A DNA stretch of 64,000 nt from Alg239-R122 sp041746135. GTDB lineage: Bacteria > Pseudomonadota > Alphaproteobacteria > Sphingomonadales > Sphingomonadaceae. The first letter of the stretch is position 1. Every line of letters begins with the position of its first letter. The notes under the pieces were generated by a model. The model searched no databases and was not told the origin of the DNA. It worked only from the letters and a program-made list of their open reading frames with translations. Shown in pieces: positions 1-8,255 of the stretch. Where the stretch lies: positions 62,001-126,000 of the forward strand of contig JBGTHQ010000003.1 in the NCBI GenBank assembly GCA_041746135.1, in the 5' to 3' direction. The position numbers and the translations under genes were made by a program.

Positions 1-686
1 TTGACCGGATTGGTCAACGGCAGGTGCCAGTCCTCGCGCAACTTGGTCGAAACGATATTGACATAATCGCCGGAATAGAGCGCAATTTCCCGGGCGATGG
101 TGTCCGCACTCCATTCGGCAGTCATGGCCTTATATTCGGCGACCATGCCCGTAGGCGCATCCGCACCGGAGACGACATATTGCATGAATATCATCGATCC
201 CATGCCGATCGAAAGAATCGCGAATCCTGCCACATATATCCCGATCGCCCACAGGATCAGGGGCTTTGGCTGCATGTTGCGGAATAGAAAGGCGATGCTG
301 CCGATCAGGGCGTAGAGGAACAAAATATCGCCCCACCACACGAAAAAGAAATGCACCAGACCGAATAGCGCCAGCCAGAACATCCGGGCGTAATGCACTT
401 TTGCCGCACTCTCTCCCTTGGCCTCGGCACGGTCGATCACCAGCATAATGCTGGCCCCGAACAGCAGCGAGAACAGCCCGCGCATCTTGCCATCGACCAG
501 TATGAAGCTGGCGATCCAGGCGATCAGGTCAGGCGTATCGGTGCCGCCATAGAGCGCCGGATTGACATACGCCATTTGCGGCATGGCAAATGCCACGATG
601 TTCATCGCCAATATGCCCATCACCGCAAAGCCGCGCAGCGCGTCGAGTTCAATGAAACGCTGCATTGCCGGTGCCGTGGTTGCCAT
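1..686 (-). CDS. DUF418/YeiB-family membrane protein (3' part off the window)
   Basis: An open frame runs from ATG at 686 to the left edge without a stop, about 228 codons. AGGAG lies 6 bases before the ATG. The protein opens MATTAPAMQRFIELDALRGF; the LDALRGFAVMGIL stretch is the usual N-terminus of DUF418/YeiB proteins, which carry a heparan-alpha-glucosaminide-acetyltransferase-like membrane domain. At least four hydrophobic segments follow, with a FFFVWWGDILFLYALIG segment typical of the family. The substrate is unknown for most members. The C-terminal DUF418 part is missing because of the window edge, not because of a visible mutation. Confidence 0.8.
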   Translation of the reverse strand, partial: MATTAPAMQRFIELDALRGFAVMGILAMNIVAFAMPQMAYVNPALYGGTDTPDLIAWIASFILVDGKMRGLFSLLFGASIMLVIDRAEAKGESAAKVHYARMFWLALFGLVHFFFVWWGDILFLYALIGSIAFLFRNMQPKPLILWAIGIYVAGFAILSIGMGSMIFMQYVVSGADAPTGMVAEYKAMTAEWSADTIAREIALYSGDYVNIVSTKLREDWHLPLTNPV

Positions 687-711
687 TATTCGCTCCTGTA
701 GGGGCTGGGTG

Positions 712-1386
712 CTACAGCCAGCTGCTGATCTGGTCCAATGGTTTCTTGACCGTGGCGTGCACGGGAATGGTGGCATTGTCGGCGGGCTGGCCGACCACCA
801 GCACCATCATCGGCTTTTCATGGGCGGGGCGATTGCAAACTACGTTCAGGAACTTCATCGGGTTGGGCGTGTGCGTCAGCGTTGCGAGGCCCGTTTCGTG
901 CAACGCAGTGATGAGCATACCGGCGGCGATGCCGACGCTTTCGTTCACATAATAATTTTGTTTCATGTCGCCGGCAACCATGCCGCCCTTGCGCTGCCCG
1001 AATATGACGATCAGGTACGGCGCGGTTTCCAGATAGGGTTTGTCGGCATCGGTGCCGAGCGGTGCCAGCGCCTCGATCCATTCGTCGCTGGCCTTGCCTT
1101 CATAAAATGCCTTTTCCTCGGCCTCGGCGGCTTCGCGTATAGCCTTTTTCTTCTCCGCGCTCTCGATCACCGCGAAATGCCACGGCTGGTGATTGGCGCC
1201 ACTGGGCGCAGTCCCGGCGGCGAGCAGCGCGGTTTCAATCACGGTGCGCGGCACCGGGGCATCGCTGAAATCGCGGCAGCTGCGCCGCGTCCGGATCGCG
1301 TCATAAAAGGCACGCACCCGCGCGATGCGCTCCGCGTCCGAATAGGCGGGCAACGCGGTATAGGGCAGGGTGTCATGCGGTTTCAT
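712..1386 (-). CDS. Nitroreductase-fold flavoprotein resembling iodotyrosine deiodinase
   Basis: 224 aa, FMN-dependent nitroreductase fold. RRSCRDFS (35-41) and the loop PSGANHQPW (61-69) match the FMN-binding N-terminal part of the family, and RPAHEKPMMVLVVGQP (187-201) the C-terminal part. Recalled alignment to human iodotyrosine deiodinase runs without gaps across the active-site lid, so E91, Y95 and K116 fall on the Glu, Tyr and Lys that clamp halotyrosine there. This argues for reductive dehalogenation, or at least binding of a tyrosine-like zwitterion, rather than a generic nitroreductase. It is transcribed with the upstream YeiB-like gene on its 3' side, 25 bases away. Substrate assignment is inference. 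Confidence 0.75.
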   Translation of the reverse strand: MKPHDTLPYTALPAYSDAERIARVRAFYDAIRTRRSCRDFSDAPVPRTVIETALLAAGTAPSGANHQPWHFAVIESAEKKKAIREAAEAEEKAFYEGKASDEWIEALAPLGTDADKPYLETAPYLIVIFGQRKGGMVAGDMKQNYYVNESVGIAAGMLITALHETGLATLTHTPNPMKFLNVVCNRPAHEKPMMVLVVGQPADNATIPVHATVKKPLDQISSWL

Positions 1387-1564
1387 ATCATGCTGTCCGT
1401 TTCAATGTTTGGCGGGCCATACATTCCTTATCTTCTCTTAACTTCGCACCAAGGACGCTTTATTCTGGGCCATTCTTTATGGTTTCGTGTTGGAAAACGC
1501 CGCTGTTGGAATTGGCGACAGACATAGCCCTAGGTGGCAATGTAGGGCAATGTTTTCTATGAGT

Positions 1565-1599
1565 GTATACGGGTATATACTATTGACACTATTGTAAGT
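1565..1599. promoter_or_regulatory. Possible promoter/operator cluster upstream of the Coq4 gene
   Basis: An AT-rich stretch in the 263-base gap between the nitroreductase and the Coq4 gene. It holds two GTATAC-like half sites (1565-1570 and 1573-1580), a TATACT hexamer at 1576-1581 that could be a -10 box, and an imperfect inverted repeat TTGACA...TGTAAG at 1583-1598. The symmetry suggests a repressor site over a promoter. No regulator gene lies nearby, so the binding protein is unknown. Confidence 0.25.
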
Positions 1600-1649
1600 A
1601 ACAACGCGTCATGCTAAATATACAAAATAGCAACAATGAGCCCGCAACC

Positions 1650-2420
1650 ATGACCGATATCCCTTTCATCCATCCCGATCGACCACGTCCGCGCTTTCGT
1701 CCGTTCCAGGCAATGCGGCATTTTCGCAACCTGATCCGGAACAAGGAAGATACCGAACAGGTGTTCCATATTTTCCAGTGCTTGCCACGGCGCGGTTTCC
1801 GCGATGACGCGCGGGCTTTTATCGGCAGCGATGCGGGCAGGGCGCTGTACGCAAGCGAGCCCAACCTCCCCGACCTGCTCGACGATCATGACCGTCTGCG
1901 CGCGATGCCGGTGGGCAGCGTTGCGCACGCCTATTGCGATTTCATGGAAAAGGAAGGCTTGAGCGCGGCCGGGCTGGTCGCCGAATATGCGAAGTTCGAT
2001 CCGCGTGACTATGCCGACCAGTTCGGATGGTATGCCAACCGCAGCCGCGATACGCATGATCTTTTGCACATCCTGACCGGCTATGGCCGCGATGCCCTGG
2101 GCGAACAGTGTGTGCTCGCCTTTACCTATGGCCAGAATCCGGCACCTGCCAATATTTTTATTGCCTATGCCGGCGGGCTCAATCTCAAGAAAAGGGTGCG
2201 CAGCGATGCACCCGTGTTCAAAGCTATTCGCGAGGCGCAGAAACTGGGCAAAGCATGCCCGCGTATCATGGAGCAGGACATTACAGCTTTACTCGCTGAG
2301 CCGCTCACCGACGTGCGCAAACGGTTCCATATCACTCCGCCGGTCCATTACCGGCAGGCGCACGAGGCGTTTCGCGGGCGGGGCATCGATCCTTACGATT
2401 TATTGGGGCAGGCGGCTTAA
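1650..2420 (+). CDS. Coq4-family protein (ubiquinone biosynthesis-like)
   Basis: The sequence shows HDLLH followed after eleven residues by Glu (HDLLHILTGYGRDALGE), the zinc-binding HDxxHx11E signature of Coq4. Coq4 helps assemble the ubiquinone-synthesis complex. Length is 256 aa from the ATG at 1650, or 269 aa from an ATG at 1611; the family homology seems to start near RPRFRPFQAMRHFRNL, so the shorter form is preferred. Neither start has a clear ribosome binding site. No ubi genes are adjacent. The TAA stop overlaps the stop of the convergent DUF3052 gene. Confidence 0.8.
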   Translation: MTDIPFIHPDRPRPRFRPFQAMRHFRNLIRNKEDTEQVFHIFQCLPRRGFRDDARAFIGSDAGRALYASEPNLPDLLDDHDRLRAMPVGSVAHAYCDFMEKEGLSAAGLVAEYAKFDPRDYADQFGWYANRSRDTHDLLHILTGYGRDALGEQCVLAFTYGQNPAPANIFIAYAGGLNLKKRVRSDAPVFKAIREAQKLGKACPRIMEQDITALLAEPLTDVRKRFHITPPVHYRQAHEAFRGRGIDPYDLLGQAA

Positions 2421-2836
2421 CGCATTTCCTTGCGGATCACGAGTTTCAGACCTGACCAGATATCATCGACTGCGCATACTTTAACGTCGACAAGACCCAT
2501 GGGCAGTGCGACCTCGCGGATCGTATCCTCGGTAAGATCGGTATCCTGTTTGGCGGCTTTTTTGGGCCAGCTGACCCAGACCTGACCGGTGGGCTCGACA
2601 AGATCGCGCAGAATTGCGAGCTGTTTTTCCAGCACGCCGCGCTCGGTTACAAACAGATGCGCGCTGTTGAGCCCCGGCGTGGGCACGGCTTCCTCCGACA
2701 GCGTCAGCTCTGCCTCGTCGATCTCGGCGCGCACGTTGTTCGGCATATTGTCGAACCACACGATCATACCGTTTTTCAGCCCAAGCTTTTGGGCGAGCGG
2801 TGTGACAGGAGAGGTGGGGGAATATTCTTCGGTCAA
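2417..2836 (-). CDS. DUF3052 family protein
   Basis: 139 aa soluble protein. The central LEKQLAILRDLVEPTGQVWV, the segment SWPKKAA and the tail TIREVALPMGLVDVKVCAVD followed by WSGLKLVIR are the conserved blocks of DUF3052, a short family of unknown function common in proteobacteria and actinobacteria. The start is TTG at 2836, supported by GGAGAG eight bases upstream; the ATG overlapping it is out of frame and hits a stop at once. Function cannot be assigned. It sits 15 bases after vapC on the same strand, so read-through from the toxin-antitoxin promoter is possible. Confidence 0.75.
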   Translation of the reverse strand: MTEEYSPTSPVTPLAQKLGLKNGMIVWFDNMPNNVRAEIDEAELTLSEEAVPTPGLNSAHLFVTERGVLEKQLAILRDLVEPTGQVWVSWPKKAAKQDTDLTEDTIREVALPMGLVDVKVCAVDDIWSGLKLVIRKEMR

Positions 2837-2851
2837 TTCATTCTCTCCAAA

Positions 2852-3220
2852 TCAATCCCAATCTACCGCGATGCGTGCTTGTTCGGAAACTTTACGCAAT
2901 CGCTTGTCTCTCGTCCATAAACGCATTGAGTCCGATAGCGCCGTTGCCACCATGAGATGTGCGTCGACATAGCCTATTCCCGTACCCGCTAATGCATGAA
3001 TTTCGATAAACGCGGCGACTTCTTCAACTGTTGCTACGACGGATTGTTCCAGTTCTTTCATCAAAGCGATCATCAAGGATCGGTCCTTGATATTGCCCAG
3101 AGAGATTTCGCCTGTGACGAAAGGATGCCCGCTTATTTCCCCTCTTTCCAGCAATTGTGACAAGCGCGCGTCTTTGCTGCGAATATGATCAATCCACACG
3201 GAGGTATCGACCAATATCAT
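2852..3220 (-). CDS. vapC: VapC-type PIN-domain toxin
   Basis: 122 aa PIN-domain ribonuclease. The four acidic residues expected at the Mg2+ site are visible: D5 in MILVDTSVWID, E38 in FVTGEISLGN, D86 in GIGYVDAHLM and D105 in WTRDKRL. VapC toxins cleave tRNA or rRNA and are held inactive by the VapB partner, here encoded immediately upstream with an ATGA overlap. Length and order are typical. All four catalytic residues are intact, so the toxin should be functional. The region is lower in GC than the genome, consistent with acquisition. Confidence 0.9.
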   Translation of the reverse strand: MILVDTSVWIDHIRSKDARLSQLLERGEISGHPFVTGEISLGNIKDRSLMIALMKELEQSVVATVEEVAAFIEIHALAGTGIGYVDAHLMVATALSDSMRLWTRDKRLRKVSEQARIAVDWD

Positions 3221-3414
3221 CCTTCAGGAAGGCGCCGCCGTGATGGAGCCGTGGCGTTGCTGTCAGAGCCCCCGAGCTTGGCAAGCCGCTTGGCACTTTC
3301 GATCCGGATCAAGGCTTTCAGACCGTCGCGGATCAAACTTGCTTTTTCCGTATTGCCAGTAAGCTCGGACGCTTTGGCAAGTAGCGCGTCATCTATGGCG
3401 ACGGTGGTTCTCAT
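3217..3414 (-). CDS. vapB: VapB-type antitoxin
   Basis: 65 aa from ATG at 3414, which has GGAG eight bases upstream; an upstream in-frame start at 3444 would lie inside the operator. The N-terminus MRTTVAIDDALLAKASELTG is the ribbon-helix-helix-like DNA-binding part of the type II TA VapB family, followed by a helix and a basic/disordered tail that should wrap the VapC groove. The stop overlaps the vapC start. It probably represses its own promoter through the palindrome at 3437-3452. Confidence 0.85.
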   Translation of the reverse strand: MRTTVAIDDALLAKASELTGNTEKASLIRDGLKALIRIESAKRLAKLGGSDSNATAPSRRRLPEG

Positions 3415-3436
3415 AATAATACTCCGTGCCTTATAT

Positions 3437-3452
3437 CGCATCAATTGATGCG
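3437..3452 (-). promoter_or_regulatory. vapBC promoter with perfect 16-bp operator palindrome
   Basis: CGCATCAATTGATGCG is a perfect palindrome 23 bases before the vapB start. On the minus strand it lies between a -35-like TTGATT (3459-3454) and a -10-like GATATAAG just downstream, spacing 17 to GATATA. A repressor bound here would block RNA polymerase, the expected geometry for VapB/VapBC autoregulation. That VapB binds it is inference. Confidence 0.65.
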
Positions 3453-3456
3453 TAAA

Positions 3457-5811
3457 TCAATGCCTAGCTCCATCTTCCATCCAGTCCTTGAAGAAGCTTT
3501 CATGGGCGGCGCGCAGGTCGGTGAGGGGAATGTAGGCTTCATTAGTATGCTCGGTCAGTGCGTAGAGTATCTTTTCTTCAGTTGTTCTGCCGAGCCAGCG
3601 AACATGAATCTCTAATGTTTTTGCTATTTCAATAATTTTTTCAGGGTCTTTGGAGGTTAATATGAAGACGCCTTGACTTTCACCGAAAATGGCTGCGGCG
3701 CTTGAAAAGGGCTGAAAGTCGTAATTCGGATATTGTTCGTCAGCCCATGAAACTTCGGCGCCTATGTTACTTGCAAGAGCCATTTCAGTGACAGCGACTA
3801 TTTCCCCGCCGTCCGAGACATCGTGACAAGCGGTTATCAGGCCTTCGCTAATAAGGCTTCGTATAAAATCACCTGTTGTCAGCTCTCTTTCCAAATTCAC
3901 GGGGGGAGGGTCACCAGCTCTGCTTCCGTGAATTTCCCTGAGCCACGATGACTGTCCCAGATGGCCAGAATTGGTGCCGATAGCCAATATTGCTTCACCT
4001 TCATTCTTGAACCCGATTGTCATCATCTTATCGATGTCCTCGATCAGCCCGATGCCGCCGATCGCGGGCGTGGGCAATATCGCCTTGCTCGATCCATCAT
4101 CGGTCTTGGTCTCGTTATACAGGCTCACATTGCCGCTGACGATCGGCATGTCGAGCGCTTTGCACGCCTCGGCCATGCCCGCGATACTGTGTACGAACTG
4201 CGCCATGATATGCGGTTTTTGCGGGTTGCCAAAATTCATGCAATCAGTAGTGGCGAGCGGTTTTGCGCCGACGGCAGTCAGATTGCGGTAACATTCGGCA
4301 ATCGCCTGTTTGCCGCCTTCATACGGGTCGGCATAGACATAGCGCGGCGTGCAGTCGGTCGAAATCGCGAGACCCTTGTTGGTGCCGTGGATTCGCACGA
4401 CGGCGGCGTCGCCGCCCGATTTCTGCGCGGTATCGCCCATGACCTGGCTGTCATATTGCTCCCAGATCCATTTGCGACTGGCGAGCGCCGGACTGGCCAT
4501 CAGCTTGAGCAGATCCGCGCCGATATCTCTGCTTTCAGGAATGTCGCCCAGCGGCGGGATATTGACGTGCGCGGCATATTGCTCGCGGGTCAGGTGGGGG
4601 CGATCATAGAGCGGCGCATCCTCGGCCAGCGGCAGCAGCGGGATATCGCACACCGTCTCGCCACGATGCGTCAACACCATATGGCCGCTATCGGTGACTT
4701 CGCCGATCACCGCGAAATCGAGCTCCCATTTCTTGAAAATCGCCGCGGCCATGTCCTCGCGGCCGGGTTTTAGCACCATCAACATGCGCTCCTGGCTTTC
4801 CGACAGCATCATCTCGTACGGTGTCATGCCCTCTTCGCGGCACGGCACCATGTCCATGTCGAGGATGATGCCGACCTGGCCGTTGGTGGCCATCTCGACG
4901 CTCGAGCTGGTGAGCCCCGCCGCGCCCATATCCTGGATCGCGACGATCGCGTCAGAGTCCATCAGCTCGAGACACGCCTCGATCAACAGCTTTTCGGTAA
5001 ACGGATCGCCGACCTGTACCGTGGGGCGCTTTTCCTCGGTGTCGTCATCGAAATCGGCGCTGGCCATGGTCGCGCCGTGAATGCCGTCGCGCCCGGTCTT
5101 GGAGCCTACATAGACAATCGGATTGCCGACACCCGATGCGGCCGAATAGAAAATCTTGCTCTGGTCGGCCACGCCTACCGTCATCGCGTTGACGATGATA
5201 TTGCCGTCATAGGCCTCGTCGAAATTGGTCTCGCCGCCCACAGTTGGCACACCGACGCAGTTGCCATAGCCGCCGATGCCCGCGACCACGCCCTTGACCA
5301 GATGCTTCATCTTGGGATGTTCGGGCCGCCCGAACCGCAGCGCGTTCATGTTCGCCACCGGCCGCGCGCCCATGGTGAACACGTCGCGCAATATGCCGCC
5401 GACCCCGGTCGCCGCGCCCTGATAGGGTTCGATATAGCTCGGGTGGTTGTGGCTCTCCATCTTGAAGATCGCCGCCAGTTTGGTGCCGTCCGGCCCGTCG
5501 CCAATATCGACCACGCCCGCATTTTCGCCCGGGCCGCAAATCACTTGCGGGCCGGTGGTGGGCAGTTTTTTCAGGTGCAGACGCGAGGATTTGTAGCTGC
5601 AATGCTCCGACCACATGACCGAAAATATGCCGAGCTCGACCATATTGGGAATGCGCCGCATCGCCGCAATGATCCGGTCGTATTCCTCCGGCGAAAGGCC
5701 GTGTTGCTCGACCACCTGCGGGGTGATGACTGCATCGTATCTTGCGGCGTCGTCGAGGGGCGAGTCTGGGGTCTGTTCGGTCATGACAGCGGCTTTAGCG
5801 AAGCGGGCCAT
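3457..5811 (-). CDS. purL: Phosphoribosylformylglycinamidine synthase, subunit PurL
   Basis: 784 aa, the small PurL form that works with PurS and PurQ to convert FGAR to FGAM in purine synthesis. Visible hallmarks are WSEHCSYKSSR near the N-terminus, the catalytic His in that motif, FKMESHNHPS (ATP/substrate loop), GVGGILRDVFTMGARP, and the duplicated SGGDAAVVRI and ACHDVSDGG segments of the second half. ATG at 5811 has an AGG six bases upstream; a second ATG nine codons later (5784) lacks one. The 3' part (3457-about 4020) has much lower GC than the rest yet the frame is intact, suggesting a homologous replacement. purS and purQ are not in the window. Confidence 0.97.
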   Translation of the reverse strand: MARFAKAAVMTEQTPDSPLDDAARYDAVITPQVVEQHGLSPEEYDRIIAAMRRIPNMVELGIFSVMWSEHCSYKSSRLHLKKLPTTGPQVICGPGENAGVVDIGDGPDGTKLAAIFKMESHNHPSYIEPYQGAATGVGGILRDVFTMGARPVANMNALRFGRPEHPKMKHLVKGVVAGIGGYGNCVGVPTVGGETNFDEAYDGNIIVNAMTVGVADQSKIFYSAASGVGNPIVYVGSKTGRDGIHGATMASADFDDDTEEKRPTVQVGDPFTEKLLIEACLELMDSDAIVAIQDMGAAGLTSSSVEMATNGQVGIILDMDMVPCREEGMTPYEMMLSESQERMLMVLKPGREDMAAAIFKKWELDFAVIGEVTDSGHMVLTHRGETVCDIPLLPLAEDAPLYDRPHLTREQYAAHVNIPPLGDIPESRDIGADLLKLMASPALASRKWIWEQYDSQVMGDTAQKSGGDAAVVRIHGTNKGLAISTDCTPRYVYADPYEGGKQAIAECYRNLTAVGAKPLATTDCMNFGNPQKPHIMAQFVHSIAGMAEACKALDMPIVSGNVSLYNETKTDDGSSKAILPTPAIGGIGLIEDIDKMMTIGFKNEGEAILAIGTNSGHLGQSSWLREIHGSRAGDPPPVNLERELTTGDFIRSLISEGLITACHDVSDGGEIVAVTEMALASNIGAEVSWADEQYPNYDFQPFSSAAAIFGESQGVFILTSKDPEKIIEIAKTLEIHVRWLGRTTEEKILYALTEHTNEAYIPLTDLRAAHESFFKDWMEDGARH

Positions 5812-5853
5812 GTTCGCCTAGGGGGCATTTGTGTGCCACGGTAGGTATCGGCT

Positions 5854-6258
5854 CTACTTCACGAATTTCAGCACGATCCAGCTAGCTCCGGCGGCGGCAG
5901 TACCGGTGGCGAACGCACCCCAGAGGATGTCGATCACGGTAATTTTGGTGCTCCATATCTTGAGCGTGGCATAGTTGGTGAGGTCATAGGTCGCGTAACA
6001 GAAAAAGCCGAACAGCACGCCATACATCAAGGCGGTGGTCCATTCGCCGCTTTTGAACGCGGGGGCGATCGCGAAAATCACGATGCCGGTGATATAAAGC
6101 ACATAAAAGATCAGCGCCGACACGACGCGGAACCGGTCGGCCATGATATCGCCCAGGATCGGTCGGTACAGTCCCGGCCCCATTTTGCTGAGCCAGATCG
6201 AGTCGAGCAGGCCGAAGATAATGGCGGCGGCGACATAGGCGGCAATATATCGGATCAT
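5854..6258 (-). CDS. DUF2177 family membrane protein
   Basis: 134 aa with four hydrophobic segments (about 3-18, 44-66, 76-88 and 107-128). The pattern SIWLSKMGPGLYRPILGDIM followed by VSALIFYVLYITGI, and YDLTNYATLK with the polar ends of the last helices, match DUF2177, an integral membrane family of unknown function. Start ATG at 6258 overlaps the stop of the upstream membrane gene (ATGA), so the two are co-transcribed and probably translationally coupled. Confidence 0.8.
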   Translation of the reverse strand: MIRYIAAYVAAAIIFGLLDSIWLSKMGPGLYRPILGDIMADRFRVVSALIFYVLYITGIVIFAIAPAFKSGEWTTALMYGVLFGFFCYATYDLTNYATLKIWSTKITVIDILWGAFATGTAAAGASWIVLKFVK

Positions 6259-6953
6259 GACAGGATGCTCCCGGATTGTGCATGGCGGTGGCGGCGGCTG
6301 TTCCCCAGCCAGATCGCGAAGAACGCGAATAGGGTATAGGCAGTGAGCGCGCTCAATGGCAATTGCGCGGTGAATTTTTCCGGGTGCGGGGCAAACCAGT
6401 TGAAAATCTGCGCGGTCAGCAAGAGGGCGACCATGAGCGGCAGCGGCCACCGGCTGCGCGAAGGTTTGCGGACCGTTCGCAGCGCATAATACCAGATTGC
6501 GCCGCCGATCAGCGCCAGCTCTAGGACGATGGCCGCCCATGGATGGTCCCACAAACCCAGCCCCAGTTTATGGTCGCCGCCCGCCAGCGTCAGATCAGGC
6601 ATATGCACGACAAGGTCGATAAACCAATGGCTCAGAACAACCAGTCCGGCCAAGACCGCACCGCGTGTGTGCCGCGTTCCAGCGTAGATTAGCAAGCCGA
6701 AGCCGAGCGCCCAGACAAGCGTTCCCAGCAAGCTGTGCGTATAAGGCATGAAATAGAGGTCCATCGGGTTCATCGCGCTGAAGGCAGGCACGATCCGCAT
6801 TTTTTCGATGCCCAGCAACGTAAAGATGAAGAAACCGAAATCGACCAGCTGTGCGGCGATGAAAAACGTGCCTAGGCCGGGGGTCTTCATGCCGTCATTG
6901 TCCCGAACGTGGGCGGCGGCGATGAAAGCCGGTGCGAAATGGCCGATAAACAT
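6255..6953 (-). CDS. Polytopic membrane protein, uncharacterised
   Basis: 232 aa from ATG at 6953, opening MFIGHFAPAFIAAA. It has about six hydrophobic segments and conserved-looking polar residues in the helices, including YTHSLLGTLVWALGF and SHWFIDLVVHMPDLTLAGG. The His/Asp pattern (H in MFIGH, H in PYTHS, SHW..D..H) recalls membrane metal-dependent hydrolases of the YdjM/LexA-regulated type, but I do not claim catalysis. GGGGAG lies 12 bases upstream of the start. It forms a pair with the DUF2177 gene and is divergent from xseB. Confidence 0.6.
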   Translation of the reverse strand: MFIGHFAPAFIAAAHVRDNDGMKTPGLGTFFIAAQLVDFGFFIFTLLGIEKMRIVPAFSAMNPMDLYFMPYTHSLLGTLVWALGFGLLIYAGTRHTRGAVLAGLVVLSHWFIDLVVHMPDLTLAGGDHKLGLGLWDHPWAAIVLELALIGGAIWYYALRTVRKPSRSRWPLPLMVALLLTAQIFNWFAPHPEKFTAQLPLSALTAYTLFAFFAIWLGNSRRHRHAQSGSILS

Positions 6954-7080
6954 GGACGCGTTTCTCCCCTGCCGCCAGCCTAACGCAAAGGCGGTGGCAG
7001 CGATAGTGTCCCGCCCGTGCGACCAGTTTTTATTGCTTCCCGCTTGACCCATAGCCGCTGCATCGCCATTGCTATGCCCC

Positions 7081-7344
7081 ATGACCGACACGGCACAGAC
7101 TCTTTCGCCAGAGAGCATCGAAAAACTGAGTTTCGAAGACGCGCTGAAGCGGCTCGAGGATATCGTGCGCCAGCTGGAAAGCGGCGACGTGCCGCTCGAC
7201 GCATCGATCGATCTGTATGCGCAGGGCGACACGTTGCGCGCACATTGCCAGAAACGACTCGAATCGGCGCAGGCGCGGATCGAAAAAATCTCGCTTGGAT
7301 CCGACGGCAAACCTGCGGGAACGCAGCCTTTCGATTCGCAATAG
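7081..7344 (+). CDS. xseB: Exodeoxyribonuclease VII small subunit
   Basis: 87 aa from ATG at 7081. The block SFEDALKRLEDIVRQLESGD followed by VPLDASIDLYAQG and LRAHCQKRLESAQARIEKI is the XseB signature: a coiled-coil small subunit of the nuclease that degrades single-stranded DNA with XseA. It starts a three-gene run with ispA and coaD; xseB next to the farnesyl diphosphate synthase gene is a widespread bacterial arrangement. xseA is not in the window. Confidence 0.95.
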   Translation: MTDTAQTLSPESIEKLSFEDALKRLEDIVRQLESGDVPLDASIDLYAQGDTLRAHCQKRLESAQARIEKISLGSDGKPAGTQPFDSQ

Positions 7345-7352
7345 TCTTGCCG

Positions 7353-8255
7353 GTGGCCGATAATGACAGCAGCAATTTGCACCAGGCATTTGCCGCAATT
7401 GCGCAGGACATTGACGGCTGTTTCTCGCACTATCTGACCGTACCCGATGACCCGCGCGCACGCCTTTACCAGGCGATGCGCCATGCCGCGATCGGGGGCG
7501 GCAAACGCGTGCGCCCGCTGTTGCTAACTGCCGTTAGCGATATGCACAATGTCGATCGCGACGCGGCGGTGCGGGTGGCGACGGCGGTCGAGGCGATCCA
7601 CGTCTATTCGCTGATCCACGACGATCTGCCCTGCATGGACGACGATGATCTGCGCCGCGGAAAGCCCACCGTGCATATCGCCTATAGCGAGGAAATCGCC
7701 GTTCTGGCCGGGGATTCGCTGCACGCGCTGGCATTCGAAATACTGGCCGATCCCGAAACGCATGGCGATGCCTATGTCCGCTCCGAACTGATCGCCACGC
7801 TGGCGCGGGCGAGCGGCCCCGACGGCATGGCGGGCGGGCAGATGATGGATCTGGAGGCGGAGCATTCGAAATTCGACTTGCGCACCGTGACCCGGTTGCA
7901 GCAGCTTAAGACCGGCGCTCTGATCGCGGCGGCGGTCGAAATGGGCGCGATATTGGCGCGGATCGCGCCCGAGGGCAGCACCGCATTGAGCGGCTATGCC
8001 CGCGATATCGGTCTGGCGTTCCAGATTGCCGACGACCTGCTCGATGTCGAGGGCGACGAGGCGCTGGCCGGCAAGCAACTGGGCAAGGACGCCGAGGCAG
8101 GCAAGGAAACCTTCCTGTCGCTGCTCGGCGTGGACAAGGCGAAACAGCAGGCGCAAGCTTTGGTCGAACAGTCGATCGCGCATCTGGCCAGGTATGGACC
8201 GGAGGCGGATTTGCTGCGTGATCTGGCCCGCTATATCGTGGAGAGGGACCGATAA
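7353..8255 (+). CDS. ispA: Farnesyl diphosphate synthase (polyprenyl synthetase)
   Basis: About 300 aa. Both aspartate-rich motifs are present: DDLPCMDDDDLRRGKPT (first) and ADDLLDVEGD (second), with GGGKRVRPLL and GDSLHALAFE between the expected positions. It condenses IPP with DMAPP and GPP to FPP, the precursor of ubiquinone, undecaprenyl and carotenoids (compare crtW-crtZ at 58.5-59.8 kb). No ATG is available: GTG at 7353 or TTG at 7347 must be the start, eight or two bases after the xseB stop. The TAA stop overlaps the coaD ATG by one base. Confidence 0.93.
   Translation: MADNDSSNLHQAFAAIAQDIDGCFSHYLTVPDDPRARLYQAMRHAAIGGGKRVRPLLLTAVSDMHNVDRDAAVRVATAVEAIHVYSLIHDDLPCMDDDDLRRGKPTVHIAYSEEIAVLAGDSLHALAFEILADPETHGDAYVRSELIATLARASGPDGMAGGQMMDLEAEHSKFDLRTVTRLQQLKTGALIAAAVEMGAILARIAPEGSTALSGYARDIGLAFQIADDLLDVEGDEALAGKQLGKDAEAGKETFLSLLGVDKAKQQAQALVEQSIAHLARYGPEADLLRDLARYIVERDR

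Larger units (their letters stand above)
2840..4020. other. Lower-GC segment spanning vapBC and the 3' end of purL
   Basis: Hand counts give 28% G+C for 3601-3660 and 47-53% for most neighbouring lines, against about 65% for a sampled purL line (4561-4620). The drop begins just after the DUF3052 gene, covers vapC and vapB, and ends inside purL near 4020, where the codons become GC-rich again. This looks like a recombination tract whose one end lies within a housekeeping gene. No direct repeats or integrase were found at its edges. Confidence 0.5.

Noticed and set aside
3961..5844. Long plus-strand open frames opposite purL (270 and 255 codons)
   Set aside because: They are antisense to a clearly conserved enzyme, show no family motifs and no ribosome binding sites. 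GC-rich codons leave the opposite strand open by chance.
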